64,000 bases of DNA, taken from CAVYBY01 sp963766935. GTDB lineage: Bacteria; Actinomycetota; UBA4738; HRBIN12. Shown here piece after piece: positions 25,715 to 34,562 of this stretch; positions within the stretch are counted from its first letter, which is position 1, and the number at the start of each line of letters is the position of its first letter. The stretch lies in NCBI GenBank assembly GCA_963766935.1, contig CAVYBY010000007.1, positions 162,463 through 226,462 on the forward strand. The letters run 5' to 3'. Under the pieces are notes generated by a model that was not told where the DNA came from, did not search any database, and saw nothing but the letters and a program-made list of their open reading frames with translations. The translations under genes and the position numbers were made by a program.

Positions 25715-26374
25715 ATGACGACCGACAAGGCTCGCAAGCGCGCGGTTCGCACGCGCATGACCAAGACCGGCGAGCGCTACACGGCGGCGCGGCGAAACGT
25801 CGTGAAGCCGGCCGCATCCGAGGCCTGGGCCACCGACGACCTCGGCAAGACCGACGCGTCGATCCGCACCGGCTCGGGCAAGGGCTGGGACGAGTGGATC
25901 GCCATCCTCGACGCCTGGGGCGCGAAGGAGCGGACGCACACCGAGATCGCCCGGCACGTCAACGCGGAGTTGGGGGTTCCCGGGTGGTGGGCCCAGACGG
26001 TGACGGTCGGCTACGAGCGGGCACGCGGGATGCGCGCGGCGCACCAGCGGCCCGACGGGTTCAGCGTCAGCGTCTCCAAGACGGTGGCGGCCGACGCGAT
26101 GACGCTCTCGGCCGCCTTCACCGACGCCAAGGCGCGCCGGCGCTGGCTCGAGCCGGGCGTGCTGAAGGTCCGGACGTCACAGCCCGGCCGCTCGGCGCGG
26201 TTCGACGTCGGCGACGGACGGGTGCGGGCGGCCGCCGGCTTCACGGCGAAGGGGCCGTCGAAGACGACCGTCGCGATCCAGTTCGAGCGCCTGCGGGACG
26301 GAGCCGAGGTCGAGGCGTTCCGCACGGAATGGAGAGAGCGCCTGGCGAGGCTCGCCCGGGCGCTGCAGGGCTAG
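25715..26374 (+). CDS. DUF4287 protein with C-terminal SRPBCC/AHSA1-like domain
   Basis: 219 residues from ATG 25715 behind AGGAGG. Residues ~35-100 match DUF4287 (WDEWIAILDAWGAKERTHTEIARHV and WWAQTVTVGYERARGMR). Residues ~110-219 look like a ligand-binding SRPBCC domain (SVSKTVAADAMTLSAAFTDAKARRRWL). The fusion is common in Actinobacteria but its function is not known. A strong hairpin follows its stop. Confidence 0.75.
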   Translation: MTTDKARKRAVRTRMTKTGERYTAARRNVVKPAASEAWATDDLGKTDASIRTGSGKGWDEWIAILDAWGAKERTHTEIARHVNAELGVPGWWAQTVTVGYERARGMRAAHQRPDGFSVSVSKTVAADAMTLSAAFTDAKARRRWLEPGVLKVRTSQPGRSARFDVGDGRVRAAAGFTAKGPSKTTVAIQFERLRDGAEVEAFRTEWRERLARLARALQG

Positions 26375-26384
26375 CGGCCGCCGG

Positions 26385-26412
26385 CCGAGCCGGGGCGAGA
26401 ACCCCGGCTCGG
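26385..26412. terminator. Bidirectional terminator-like hairpin
   Basis: CCGAGCCGGGG and CCCCGGCTCGG form a perfect 11-bp stem with a six-base loop. The hairpin lies between the convergent DUF4287 and methyltransferase genes. There is no U-tract, as is usual in high-GC genomes. Confidence 0.7.
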
Positions 26413-26416
26413 CGGG

Positions 26417-27259
26417 TCAGCCGGCCGATCGCAGATCCCAGACCAGCGCGAAGGGCAACCCGAGGAGCGCGTCGCCGATGGCGCGCTTTCGCTCGAGAGA
26501 GAAGAGCCCGACGGTCACCTCGTCGATGAGCGGCTCGTACAACCCCTCGACGAGGAGCCCCGCGGCCGCGAACGCCTCGAGGTAGGCGCTGGGCCAATGG
26601 ACGTGATTGCGCGCGACGCCCCTCGTCTCGTCGGTGACGAAGGCGGCGTGCCCGCCGAGCGCTACGGCCACGGGGTGGACGTCGGACACGACGAGCCGCC
26701 CGCCGGGCACCAGCACGCGGGCGAGCTCGGCCAGGGGTGGGGTCAGGTCCGCGGCGTGCGCCAGAGCCAGGTTGCAGACGACCAGCTCGAAGGTGCCGTC
26801 GGCGAAGGGCAACAGCTGCAGATCGGCCCGCGCGAATGCGGCGCCGATCGCTTTCTCGGCGGCCACTGCGAGCATCTCCCGCGACGTGTCGACCCCCACG
26901 ACCGAGCGTCCGTTGCTCGCAAGCGCGGCGGTCAGCCGGCCGGTCCCACACGCGGCGTCGAGCACGCGGCCGGGCGGCGCCCGCTCGATCAGCCGGCGGA
27001 CGACCGGCTCCTCCAGCTCGATGAGCGCGTTTGGCATCGCGTCGTAGCTCGAGGCCCACGTCGCGTAGGCGCCGGCGAGGTCCAGGTCTTCGACCTCGAC
27101 GACCTCCGACGCCGACTCGTCCACCGCCCGGGCGGCGAGCTCGGCCATCTCGGCGATCCGGCGATCCGCCTCGGTGGGATCGCCGTACGGCCATCCCCGC
27201 AGGAGCGCGAGCCCGTGCAGGCCGAGGAGGAACCGTTCGATCCGAAGCCGAAGCGTCAC
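26417..27259 (-). CDS. Class I SAM-dependent methyltransferase
   Basis: 280 residues. Motif I is VLDAACGTGRLT, followed by VVGVDTSREMLAVA (motif II acidic residue) and LELVVCNLALAHAADL-type post motifs. LARVLVPGGRLVVSDVHP is typical of methyltransf_11 enzymes. The ~80-residue N-terminal helical part is uncharacterised. The substrate is unknown. The gene is alone on the minus strand, divergent from the DUF4242-cyclase gene across 130 bp. Confidence 0.85.
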   Translation of the reverse strand: MTLRLRIERFLLGLHGLALLRGWPYGDPTEADRRIAEMAELAARAVDESASEVVEVEDLDLAGAYATWASSYDAMPNALIELEEPVVRRLIERAPPGRVLDAACGTGRLTAALASNGRSVVGVDTSREMLAVAAEKAIGAAFARADLQLLPFADGTFELVVCNLALAHAADLTPPLAELARVLVPGGRLVVSDVHPVAVALGGHAAFVTDETRGVARNHVHWPSAYLEAFAAAGLLVEGLYEPLIDEVTVGLFSLERKRAIGDALLGLPFALVWDLRSAG

Positions 27260-27389
27260 GGCCGAACGGTATCGGGCGCGGCCGCGACCGGCGAGGCTCG
27301 CCGGTGCGCCGGAGGGCCCTTCGAGGCCGCTTGCCGGAATCAGCGTGCCGAGACATCATGCCCGGATCGAGGCCCGCAAGGGGGGCGCA

Positions 27390-28199
27390 ATGCCGTTGTA
27401 CATGGATCGACACGATCTGCAGGCGGTGACCGCCGAGGACGTCGCGGCGGCTCACACCAAGGATCTCGAGATCCAGGAGCGCTACGGGGTCCGCTACGTG
27501 ACGTACTGGTTCGACTCGGCGACCTCGAACGTGTTCTGCCTCGCCGACGCGCCCACCAAGGAGGCGGCCGAGACCGTCCACCGGGAGTCGCACGGTCTGA
27601 TCGCCTTTCAGATCATCGAGGTCGACGGCCGCGCGGTGGTCGAGTTCCTGGGCAAGATCCAGGAGCCCAACCCCGGTGACCCCTGGGTCGCGACGGCCTT
27701 CCGAACGATCCTGTTCACGGACATGGTGGGCTCGACATCGCTGACCCAGCGGCTCGGGGATGCGAAGGCGATCCAGTTGATGCGCGAGCACGACACGATC
27801 GTGCGCCGCGAGCTCTCCGCTCACGCCGGCACCGAGATCGATCACGCGGGCGACGGGATCATGGCGAGCTTCCTGTCCGTGGTGCGCGCGATCGAGTGCG
27901 CGACGGCCATCCAGCGGGCGATCGCCGATCACAACGCGTCGGCGGCCGAGCCCATCCGCGTCAGGATGGGGATGTCCGCCGGCGAGCCGGTGACGGCCAG
28001 CGACCGCCTGTTCGGATCGGTGATCAACGTGGCGGCGCGAGCGTGCGCCAGCGCCGACGGCGGACAGATCTTCGCGACGAGCGTGATCAAAGACCTCTCG
28101 CTCGGCAAGGGCTTCACGTTCCTCGACCGCGGCGACGCGGAGCTCAAGGGGTTCGACGAACCGGTCCGGCTGTTCGAGGTCGACTGGCAGTCGACCTGA
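27390..28199 (+). CDS. DUF4242 domain fused to class III nucleotide cyclase
   Basis: 269 residues from ATG 27390 after AAGGGGGG. Residues 1-~85 match the DUF4242/SCO4226-like ferredoxin fold (PLYMDRHDL, VRYVTYWFD, VHRESHGL), a small metal-binding domain. Residues ~95-265 form a class III cyclase: first metal Asp in ILFTDMVGSTSLT, second in DHAGDGIMASF, and the Asn/Arg pair in INVAARAC. It should make cAMP (or cGMP) in the cytoplasm, perhaps gated by the DUF4242 ligand. Its stop overlaps the RCC1 gene start (TGATG). Confidence 0.85.
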   Translation: MPLYMDRHDLQAVTAEDVAAAHTKDLEIQERYGVRYVTYWFDSATSNVFCLADAPTKEAAETVHRESHGLIAFQIIEVDGRAVVEFLGKIQEPNPGDPWVATAFRTILFTDMVGSTSLTQRLGDAKAIQLMREHDTIVRRELSAHAGTEIDHAGDGIMASFLSVVRAIECATAIQRAIADHNASAAEPIRVRMGMSAGEPVTASDRLFGSVINVAARACASADGGQIFATSVIKDLSLGKGFTFLDRGDAELKGFDEPVRLFEVDWQST

Positions 28200-29416
28200 T
28201 GCGGGATCCGAGCGTCGCGAACCGGGGAGAGCGAGCGCTGATCCAGCGTGCCCGAAGCTACGCGGCGGCCCTGTCGATCGGGCTCGTCGCGATGACCGTG
28301 TTCTCGGCGCGTCCGGCGACGGCCGTCCGGGCCCCGAGAGCCACGAAGGTCTCGGCCGGGGGGGACTTCGGCTGCGCGCTCATGCGTTCGCAGCGCGTCG
28401 AGTGCTGGGGCGACAACCGGTTCGGGCAGCTCGGAAACGGGTCGACGGCGACCCACCGCCTGCGGCCGGTCCTCGTGCGGAACGTCACGCGCGCCGTCGC
28501 GGTGGACGCGGGCACGTACCACGCGTGCGCACTCCTCGCCACCGGACGCATCAAGTGCTGGGGGCGCAACACCCACGGGGAGCTCGGCGACCGCACGACG
28601 AAGAACCGGCGCCTTCCGGTCTTCGTCCGGGGGATCGTGCACGCCACCCGCGTCGCGGCCGGCGAGTACCACACGTGCGCCGTCCTTGTGGGCGGGGCCG
28701 CCAGGTGCTGGGGGTCGAACCTCTCCGGGGAGATCGGGGACGGGACCGTGAGGGAACGCCACGTCCCCACGGCGGTGGTGGGACTGGTGCACGGCATCAC
28801 CTGGATCTCTGCGGGACGCCAGAGCACGTGCGCCGTCCAGCGCGGGGTGGCTAAGTGCTGGGGACGAAACCAGTACGGCCAGGTCGGGGACGGCACGACG
28901 GCGAACCGGCCCCGGCCCCGCACGGTCACCGGTCTGGGCAATCACACTCTCGTCGTGAACGCGGGCCCGGGCCTGGCCGGCGAGACCTGCGCGCTCGTGC
29001 ACGTCCCGGATCACGGCAGCGCGTTGTTCTGCTGGGGCGACAACGCCAACGGACAGCTCGGCGACGGGACCATCAAGAACCGCCACACGCCCGTGCGCGT
29101 CGCGGGGATGCAGAGCCGCGTGACGTCGGTCGCGATCGGCGACGGCTCCACGTGCGCCGTCCGGCTCGGCGGCTTGAAGTGCTGGGGCCGCAACGGCCAC
29201 GGCCAGCTCGGAGACGGCACGACGACCGGCCGCCGCCGTCCCCGTCAGGTCGTCGGGCTGGGGCGGGGCGCGGACAAGGTCGCGCTCGAGCCCATGTCGG
29301 CCTGCGCCCTGCTGACGAGCGGCCGGGTCAAGTGCTGGGGGTTCGCTCGCTCCGGCCAGCTCGGCAACGGCTCCGGCGCGGAGCACCACGTCCCCGTCTT
29401 CGTGCACTTGATCTGA
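28199..29416 (+). CDS. Secreted RCC1-repeat (seven-bladed propeller) protein
   Basis: 405 residues from ATG 28199, coupled to the cyclase stop. A signal segment (ALSIGLVAMTVFSARPATA) is followed by seven RCC1-type repeats of ~50 residues, each of the form CAL-x-CWGxNxxGQLGDGT. Every repeat carries a Cys pair, as expected for one disulfide per blade outside the cell. RCC1 propellers mediate protein or ligand binding. Function is unknown, but co-expression with a cyclase suggests an envelope-sensing role (inference). Confidence 0.82.
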   Translation: MRDPSVANRGERALIQRARSYAAALSIGLVAMTVFSARPATAVRAPRATKVSAGGDFGCALMRSQRVECWGDNRFGQLGNGSTATHRLRPVLVRNVTRAVAVDAGTYHACALLATGRIKCWGRNTHGELGDRTTKNRRLPVFVRGIVHATRVAAGEYHTCAVLVGGAARCWGSNLSGEIGDGTVRERHVPTAVVGLVHGITWISAGRQSTCAVQRGVAKCWGRNQYGQVGDGTTANRPRPRTVTGLGNHTLVVNAGPGLAGETCALVHVPDHGSALFCWGDNANGQLGDGTIKNRHTPVRVAGMQSRVTSVAIGDGSTCAVRLGGLKCWGRNGHGQLGDGTTTGRRRPRQVVGLGRGADKVALEPMSACALLTSGRVKCWGFARSGQLGNGSGAEHHVPVFVHLI

Positions 29417-29436
29417 GGCTTGCCTGGAGCAGGCCG

Positions 29437-29751
29437 TTAGCCGGCGTGCCGGTCCAGGTGGGTATCGATGCGAGCCGCGAGACCGTCGATGCGGCCATTC
29501 ACGCCGTCGAATCGCGCGTCGATACGGTCGAACCGACCGTCGACGGAGTCAAACCGCGTATCCATCTTCGCGCTCAGCGAATCGATCCGTTCGTCCAACC
29601 TGGCCCCCAGCGAATCGATCCGGTCCCCCATCGTCTCGATCTTGCCGCCGAGCTTCGAATCGAGCGCGTCGATCCTGGCGCCGAGATAGAAGAGCGTGCC
29701 GAGAGACGTCGCGGCGACGAGCCCGATCGCGGTCCAGACGGCGGCTTCCAT
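29437..29751 (-). CDS. Single-pass membrane protein with regular coiled coil
   Basis: 104 residues. An N-terminal membrane helix (WTAIGLVAATSLGTLFYLGA) is followed by an uninterrupted coiled coil built of RIDxLxARxD units with strong heptad/undecad periodicity (GDRIDSLGARLD, FDRIDARFDGVN, RIDTHLDRHAG). Similar short proteins are frequent and mostly uncharacterised. A degenerate copy of its last ~27 residues lies at 34030-34110. Confidence 0.65.
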   Translation of the reverse strand: MEAAVWTAIGLVAATSLGTLFYLGARIDALDSKLGGKIETMGDRIDSLGARLDERIDSLSAKMDTRFDSVDGRFDRIDARFDGVNGRIDGLAARIDTHLDRHAG

Positions 29752-29832
29752 CCATTCGACGCTAGCACCCGGTCCGTCACCGCGCTGTGACGGAGATCAC
29801 ACTCGCAGCGCGGCTACTCGAGGCCGGGCCCG

Positions 29833-30402
29833 TCAGCAGTGGAAGGGACAGCCCATCAGCGCAACGAGAAGGGCGATCGCCGCGAGCGGCACGGCCCCCG
29901 CGACGAGCTTCCACTTCCACGTGGAAACCGAATGCATTAGGGACGGAAGCCGGTCGCCCTCATACGGGCGCAGCATGGTCCAGAGGAAGACGTCTTCGGC
30001 CATGTCGAACGCCGACGGCACGAACGCTCCCCACGCGAGGACGATCGCGATCCATTCGCCCACCGGGGCGCGCCCCCGGCTGAAGAACGCCGCGGCGAGG
30101 GTGAACGAGAACGACAGGAGCGACCCGTAGGTGACGAGGAACGCCGCGTCTGCCACGAGCGAGAACCGGGCCCACCGCCGCCCGCCCGAGCCCCAGGCGT
30201 CGAGGATCCGGTCCATCTGGAGCTTCGTGCCGGCTCGCTCCCACGCCACGATGGGCGATCGCGGAACGACCGGTCGTCGAAGGAAGCGTCCGGCGACCGC
30301 GTTCTGAAGGATCGGGCCGGTCAGCACGACGGCGCCGAAGACGACCCCGAACGTCGCCCACGGGTGGCGCAGGAGCAGTCCCAGCTCGAGGGGCGTGCGC
30401 AT
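29833..30402 (-). CDS. Four-helix membrane protein, unknown function
   Basis: 189 residues from ATG 30402, overlapping the patatin stop by one base (TGATG). Four hydrophobic segments are visible (WATFGVVFGAVVLTGPI, DAAFLVTYGSLLSFSFTLAAAFF, WIAIVLAWGAFVPSAFDMAED, AVPLAAIALLVALMG). No family is recognised. Tight coupling suggests it partners or protects the membrane patatin. Confidence 0.65.
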   Translation of the reverse strand: MRTPLELGLLLRHPWATFGVVFGAVVLTGPILQNAVAGRFLRRPVVPRSPIVAWERAGTKLQMDRILDAWGSGGRRWARFSLVADAAFLVTYGSLLSFSFTLAAAFFSRGRAPVGEWIAIVLAWGAFVPSAFDMAEDVFLWTMLRPYEGDRLPSLMHSVSTWKWKLVAGAVPLAAIALLVALMGCPFHC

Positions 30403-32427
30403 CAGAAGTCCTTGACGACCCGAAGGACGGGGCGCGGACGTGGCGCTCCCTGGAGGAACGGACGGTCTGTCCGGAACGGCTCGCCGGTATCGGGGTCCAT
30501 CGACAGGTCGACGCTCGAGCTCGCGGACAACCACTCGGCGGGCACGAACCCGGCGGGTGCCGGAATGTCCGGTGTGCCCGTCCAGGTCTCGGCCAGGGAC
30601 AGCAGTTCGTCGATGCGACGGCCGACGACGGCCGTCTGTTGCTCGGACCATGGGAACGCCGGAGGCGCGGCGATCATCCGGTCGTACGGATCGGCCGCCG
30701 GTGCGGGCGGCCATCGCCAGCCGCGGAGCACCTGCGCGTGCATCTCCTCGATCAGCGGCATCGACGATCGAAGCCGGAGCCACCGGTGCACCGGCCACGA
30801 GAGATCGTCGTCCGGGATGTCCGACAAGGCTTGCCCGAACCGCCGCACCAGCCGGCGGCCCGCGATCCGCCCCCGCCCGGCGAACCGGTCGATCAGCTCG
30901 GCCGGCATGTCGAGGTTCATGCCGCCCTCGTCCGCGGAGTGCCGGATCGTCACGATGCGCTCGGCATAGCCCGGCTCGCTCGCCTGGCTGTTGTCCATCG
31001 AGTTCTGCATCGTGTCGAGGATCGAGTGGGCGAATCCGACGAACCCGTCGATCTTCGTCCACCTCGGCGAGGGATTGAACCGCGGAGGGAACTCCACGTT
31101 CTTCTCCTCGTCGGGGTCGAGCCCCGACGGTCCCACCGGCCCCAGGTTGATCCCGAAGGTGGGCCAGCGAGGAAGCGGCGAATCGAAGAAATGAATGGGG
31201 AAGTTGCTGGTGATGCCTCCATCGGAGAACCAGCACTCGCGCAGGTCGGCCTGACCGTCGGCGCGGTACAGGCGCCACAGCGGGACGGCGCTGAGGAGCA
31301 CGGGGAAGCTGAGGCTCATCCTCGTCATGACGACGACCGGGATGTCCTGCGCATCCGGCAGGGGGAACAGGCCGGGGCGACGGCGAACGATCTCGGCGTG
31401 GTCGTCCAGTTCCTCGGGGCTCATGCGCGTGACCGCGGCCGCGCCTCCGCGGACCAACGCCTCGACGACCCGCTCGGGGAAGTACTCGCGCATCTCGTCG
31501 GGGTGGAAGTAGAAGCTGCGGGTGCGGAACGGCAGGGTGTAGGGGCTGCCCTCCGTGAGATTGGTGGTGAACATCTTCAGGTTGACCTGTGCTTCGGCGA
31601 GATCGGCGACCAAGAGCGGGGGCCCGTCCAGCGCGCGTCCGGCCAGCGTGTCGAACTCGTCGGCGAGCCACGTCGTCAGCGGCTTCGGGGCGAGCCGGCC
31701 GTTCCGCCGTTCGGTGTCCTCGCCCGCGGGCTCGATGCTCGCGGATCGCACGAACCCGGTGCAGATGCCGAAGTTGTTTGCGGAGAGGTCCTTCAGGATC
31801 CGAAGCGCGAGCCGGATGGCCACGGCGATCGCGGCGCCGAGCACCGTGAGCAGCAGCCCCGCGAGAAGCGCCAGGACGAGCCAGGACACAACGGTCGCGT
31901 CGTGGCGGAGCGCGGGATGGCGCAGGTCGAATCCTGATCGTGAGCGCGATGAGGGCGAGCCCGGCGGCGGCGCCGACGAGCGACCAGACCCAGGCGGCGC
32001 GGACGGCGGCCGCCCCGATCCCGAGCACTTGGCGGATGATCTGGCCCTTTCGACGAAGGGCGACCTCCAGGATGGCGAAGTAGCGGGCGGTCCGGGCGCT
32101 CGGCTGGAACAGGCTGAACATGACGGAGCTCTTCCCCGCGGGGCTCGGCTTGGAGATTCGCCCGGGCAGCTCGGCAAGGCGGCCGAAGCCGCCGCGCTCC
32201 GAGGACCGCCCGACCTCCGCGGCAGCGGCGGCCGCGGCCGCGATGGCGCCGGCCGAGGTGCCGCCGACGTTTCGCAGCCGGTAGGTCTTGGCGATCTCGC
32301 ACACGGCCCAGGGGTAGGTGACCCCGCTCGTGATGCCGCCCTTCATCACCAGGTCGCAGATGAGCGTCGGCTGCTGGTAGATCTCGTTTCGCCGCAGGTC
32401 GTCATCGGCTTCCGCTGGTCGCTCCAT
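30402..32427 (-). CDS. Patatin-like phospholipase with internal membrane segments (frameshifted)
   Basis: About 675 residues from ATG 32427 with GGAGGAGG upstream. The oxyanion loop (MKGGITSG) and nucleophile elbow VGGTSAGA lie in the first ~80 residues. The catalytic Asp sits in FSDGGITSNFPI, ~300 residues later. Between them are two hydrophobic helices (SLVGAAAGLALIALTI and WLVLALLAGLLLTVLGAAIAVAI), so the catalytic domain appears interrupted by a membrane hairpin. One frame change near 31935-31945 splits the gene. It likely hydrolyses phospholipid acyl esters at the membrane. Confidence 0.78.
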
Positions 32428-32649
32428 GCCGCCCCCTCCTCCGTCGCGCCGAGGACCGCGCCCCGGCACGTGCCTCACTCAGGGGATTGTCTGCGCAACG
32501 AGGAAGGTTCGCGACGCGCGGGCGGCGGAGCCGGTTCGCCTCTGGGAGATCGACCGGAAGCCTCGTGATGACGGGCGGGTGCGCTCCCGCCTCGATGGGT
32601 TCATCCTTGACGCCCTAAGCACCTGCCCCTCTCGCGGCATCTATCAGGT

Positions 32650-33168
32650 ATGCAGGCAGAGAGCGACGTCGTGCGGCTCCCGGTCGCGGAGGAACGTCCC
32701 CAGGACTTCGCCACGTTCTTCGCGGACGAGCATCGGGGGCTTCTCAAGTTGCTGTACTTCGTTACCGGGAACCGCGCGGATGCCGCCGATCTCATGCAGG
32801 ACGCCTTCCTGAAGGTGTGGGAGCAGTGGGACCACGTCGACCGGATCGCCGATCCGCGGGCCTACCTGTTCCGGGTGGCGATCAATGGATTCCGGATGCG
32901 GATGCGCGCCGCAGTCCGGGCAACGCGCAGGCTGGTTCCGATCGCCGCGCCGGCCGATCCGTTCGACGAGATCGACCTCAGGGAGGACGTCCGGCAGATG
33001 CTGCTCGAGCTGAGTCCGCGTCAGCGCGCCGCCCTCGTCCTGCTGGACCTGTACGGGTACGACTCCAAGGAAGCCGCACGGATCCTCGGCGTCCGCGCGT
33101 CGACCGTACGGGCGCTCGCCACACAAGGGAGAGCCGTCCTGAGAACCAGAGGAGGCTCCGATGCCTGA
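32650..33168 (+). CDS. ECF-type RNA polymerase sigma factor
   Basis: 172 residues. Region 2 is LLKLLYFVTGNRADAADLMQDAFLKVW with following DPRAYLFRVAING. Region 4 is LLELSPRQRAALVLLDLYGYDSKEAARILGVRASTVRALATQGR. The spacing is normal for group IV sigma factors. The last eight bases overlap the next gene, a single-pass membrane protein probably acting as its anti-sigma factor. ATG 32650 has only a weak ribosome site. Confidence 0.87.
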   Translation: MQAESDVVRLPVAEERPQDFATFFADEHRGLLKLLYFVTGNRADAADLMQDAFLKVWEQWDHVDRIADPRAYLFRVAINGFRMRMRAAVRATRRLVPIAAPADPFDEIDLREDVRQMLLELSPRQRAALVLLDLYGYDSKEAARILGVRASTVRALATQGRAVLRTRGGSDA

Positions 33169-33940
33169 CCTGAGGGAGGTCTTCGAGATGACCACGAAGC
33201 AGATGGAACCGGACGTCGACTCCTGGCACGAGCAGGAGGGACGGCAGCGCAGATCGACACGGAACAAGAAGCTCGGGGCGTTCGCGCTCGTCGCGGCGGT
33301 GATCGTCGCGATCGTCGCGGTGGTCCTCGCCACCGAACAGCACGCCGCGCCTCCGGCCGGCGGCGAGCAGGCCCCGCCGGTGGGAACGCCGGTGCAGGTC
33401 GCGACGGGGTTCCTCGCCGCCTACGGTGCCCACGACGCGAACCTCACGATCGGCTACCTGGACCCGGGGGCGAACCTGTCGGGCCTGATCCTGTCGGATG
33501 TGGGCCTGGACGGGGGACCGGTGCAGGGGCTGCGGCGGATGATGGCCTGGGATGAGGCGGTCGGCTACGAGCAGACGGTCCACGGCTGCAACGAGACCGG
33601 GAGCTCCTCATTTGGGACGACCGTGCGCTGCATGATCGACTACCAGTCCCTGCGCTCCGGGGAGCTGGGGCTCGGGCCGTTCGGGAGCAGCTTCTTCGAC
33701 ATCACGGTGGCCGACGGCAAGATCGTGAAGGCGTCCATGTACCTCGACATCGAGCAATTCTCGCCGCAGGTGTGGGAACCCTTCGCGACGTGGGTCTCCA
33801 CGACCCACCCGAAGAACGCCGCGACGATGTACGAGGACTCGAGCCTCAGCAACATGGTGCTCACGCCGAAGTCGATCGGGCTGTGGGAGCGGCGCACCGC
33901 CGAGTACGTGCAGCACGTGCTGGAGGGAACCATCGGGTAG
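33161..33940 (+). CDS. Single-pass membrane protein, probable anti-sigma partner
   Basis: 259 residues overlapping the sigma gene by eight bases. A ~35-residue charged cytoplasmic N-terminus (DLREVFEMTTKQ ... RRSTRNKK) is followed by one membrane helix (LGAFALVAAVIVAIVAVVLA). A Pro/Gly linker and a ~170-residue extracytoplasmic domain with a Cys pair (HGCNETG, VRCMIDY) follow, resembling a SnoaL/NTF2-like fold. There is no zinc-type anti-sigma motif. The role is inferred from the operon position and topology. Confidence 0.65.
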   Translation: MPDLREVFEMTTKQMEPDVDSWHEQEGRQRRSTRNKKLGAFALVAAVIVAIVAVVLATEQHAAPPAGGEQAPPVGTPVQVATGFLAAYGAHDANLTIGYLDPGANLSGLILSDVGLDGGPVQGLRRMMAWDEAVGYEQTVHGCNETGSSSFGTTVRCMIDYQSLRSGELGLGPFGSSFFDITVADGKIVKASMYLDIEQFSPQVWEPFATWVSTTHPKNAATMYEDSSLSNMVLTPKSIGLWERRTAEYVQHVLEGTIG

Positions 33941-33976
33941 TGGTGGGCTCAGCAGGGCGGAAGCTGCAGGAGGTTC

Positions 33977-34013
33977 GAGAAAGGGTCCCGCCCGCGCGTG
34001 GCCCTTTCTCTTT
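33977..34013 (+). terminator. Hairpin terminator after the sigma/anti-sigma operon
   Basis: GAGAAAGGG (33977-33985) pairs perfectly with CCCTTTCTC (34002-34010) and is followed by TTT. It lies 37 bases after the stop at 33940. Confidence 0.75.
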
Positions 34014-34029
34014 CCGGCGACTGCCTTCG

Positions 34030-34110
34030 GCCGGCGTGGCGGTCGAGGTGGGCGTCGATACGGGCGGAGATCTGAGTGGCGCCGAGGGCATCGATCCGAG
34101 AGGCAAGGAA
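34030..34110 (-). pseudogene. Remnant of a RID-type coiled-coil gene
   Basis: On the minus strand this stretch reads LASRIDALG, then SARIDAHLDRHAGRR. It matches the C-terminal end (RIDGLAARIDTHLDRHAG) of the coiled-coil gene at 29437-29751, and the DNA is also visibly similar. No start, membrane helix or upstream coiled coil is present. It is a truncated duplicate or decayed paralogue. Confidence 0.5.
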
Positions 34111-34120
34111 GTGACGTTCA

Positions 34121-34558
34121 TCACACTTCCGATGAAGTTGAAGGTGGCGGCGGCGGTGGCAGATCGCCGCCCGTCGCGGTGGATGGGTTCTCGATCGTGA
34201 ACGCGCCGATGAGGGCGACGAGCAGGGTAAGAATCGAGCCAAGGATCGGCCACAGGGGTTCCAACCCATCGTCGAGATGTTGCAGATTCCTGGCCCCCCC
34301 AGCGATCCACCACGCGGTGGGGATCAGCAGCATCACGCCCACGATGAGGGATCCAGACTTCGACCTCACGAACACGGCGTAGATGACGAACGGGGAGAGA
34401 ACCAACAAGAGGACTAGGGCCCAGAACAGCGGCTGTCCCTTGAACACGCCATGCGGACTGGTAATCGAGAGCCGCATCGTCACGAATGCAGCCCCACCTC
34501 CAGCGAGGACGAAGACCGCCCGAATGATCCGTGCGGCCGCCGAATCCGGTCGGCGCAC
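34121..34558 (-). CDS. Small multi-pass membrane protein, unknown function
   Basis: 145 residues from GTG 34558, four bases after the phosphodiesterase-type gene. About four hydrophobic segments (AVFVLAGGGAAFVTM, FWALVLLLVLSPFVIYAVF, SLIVGVMLLIPTAWWIA, ILGSILTLLVALIGAF) precede a Pro-rich tail. No family is recognised. It may be co-transcribed with the upstream enzyme. Confidence 0.55.
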   Translation of the reverse strand: MRRPDSAAARIIRAVFVLAGGGAAFVTMRLSITSPHGVFKGQPLFWALVLLLVLSPFVIYAVFVRSKSGSLIVGVMLLIPTAWWIAGGARNLQHLDDGLEPLWPILGSILTLLVALIGAFTIENPSTATGGDLPPPPPPSTSSEV

Positions 34559-34562
34559 GGCG

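Noticed and set aside
29833..32478. A single 881-residue minus-strand protein
   Set aside because: It joins the patatin start, an out-of-frame middle and the downstream membrane protein; the parts belong to two genes with a frameshift.
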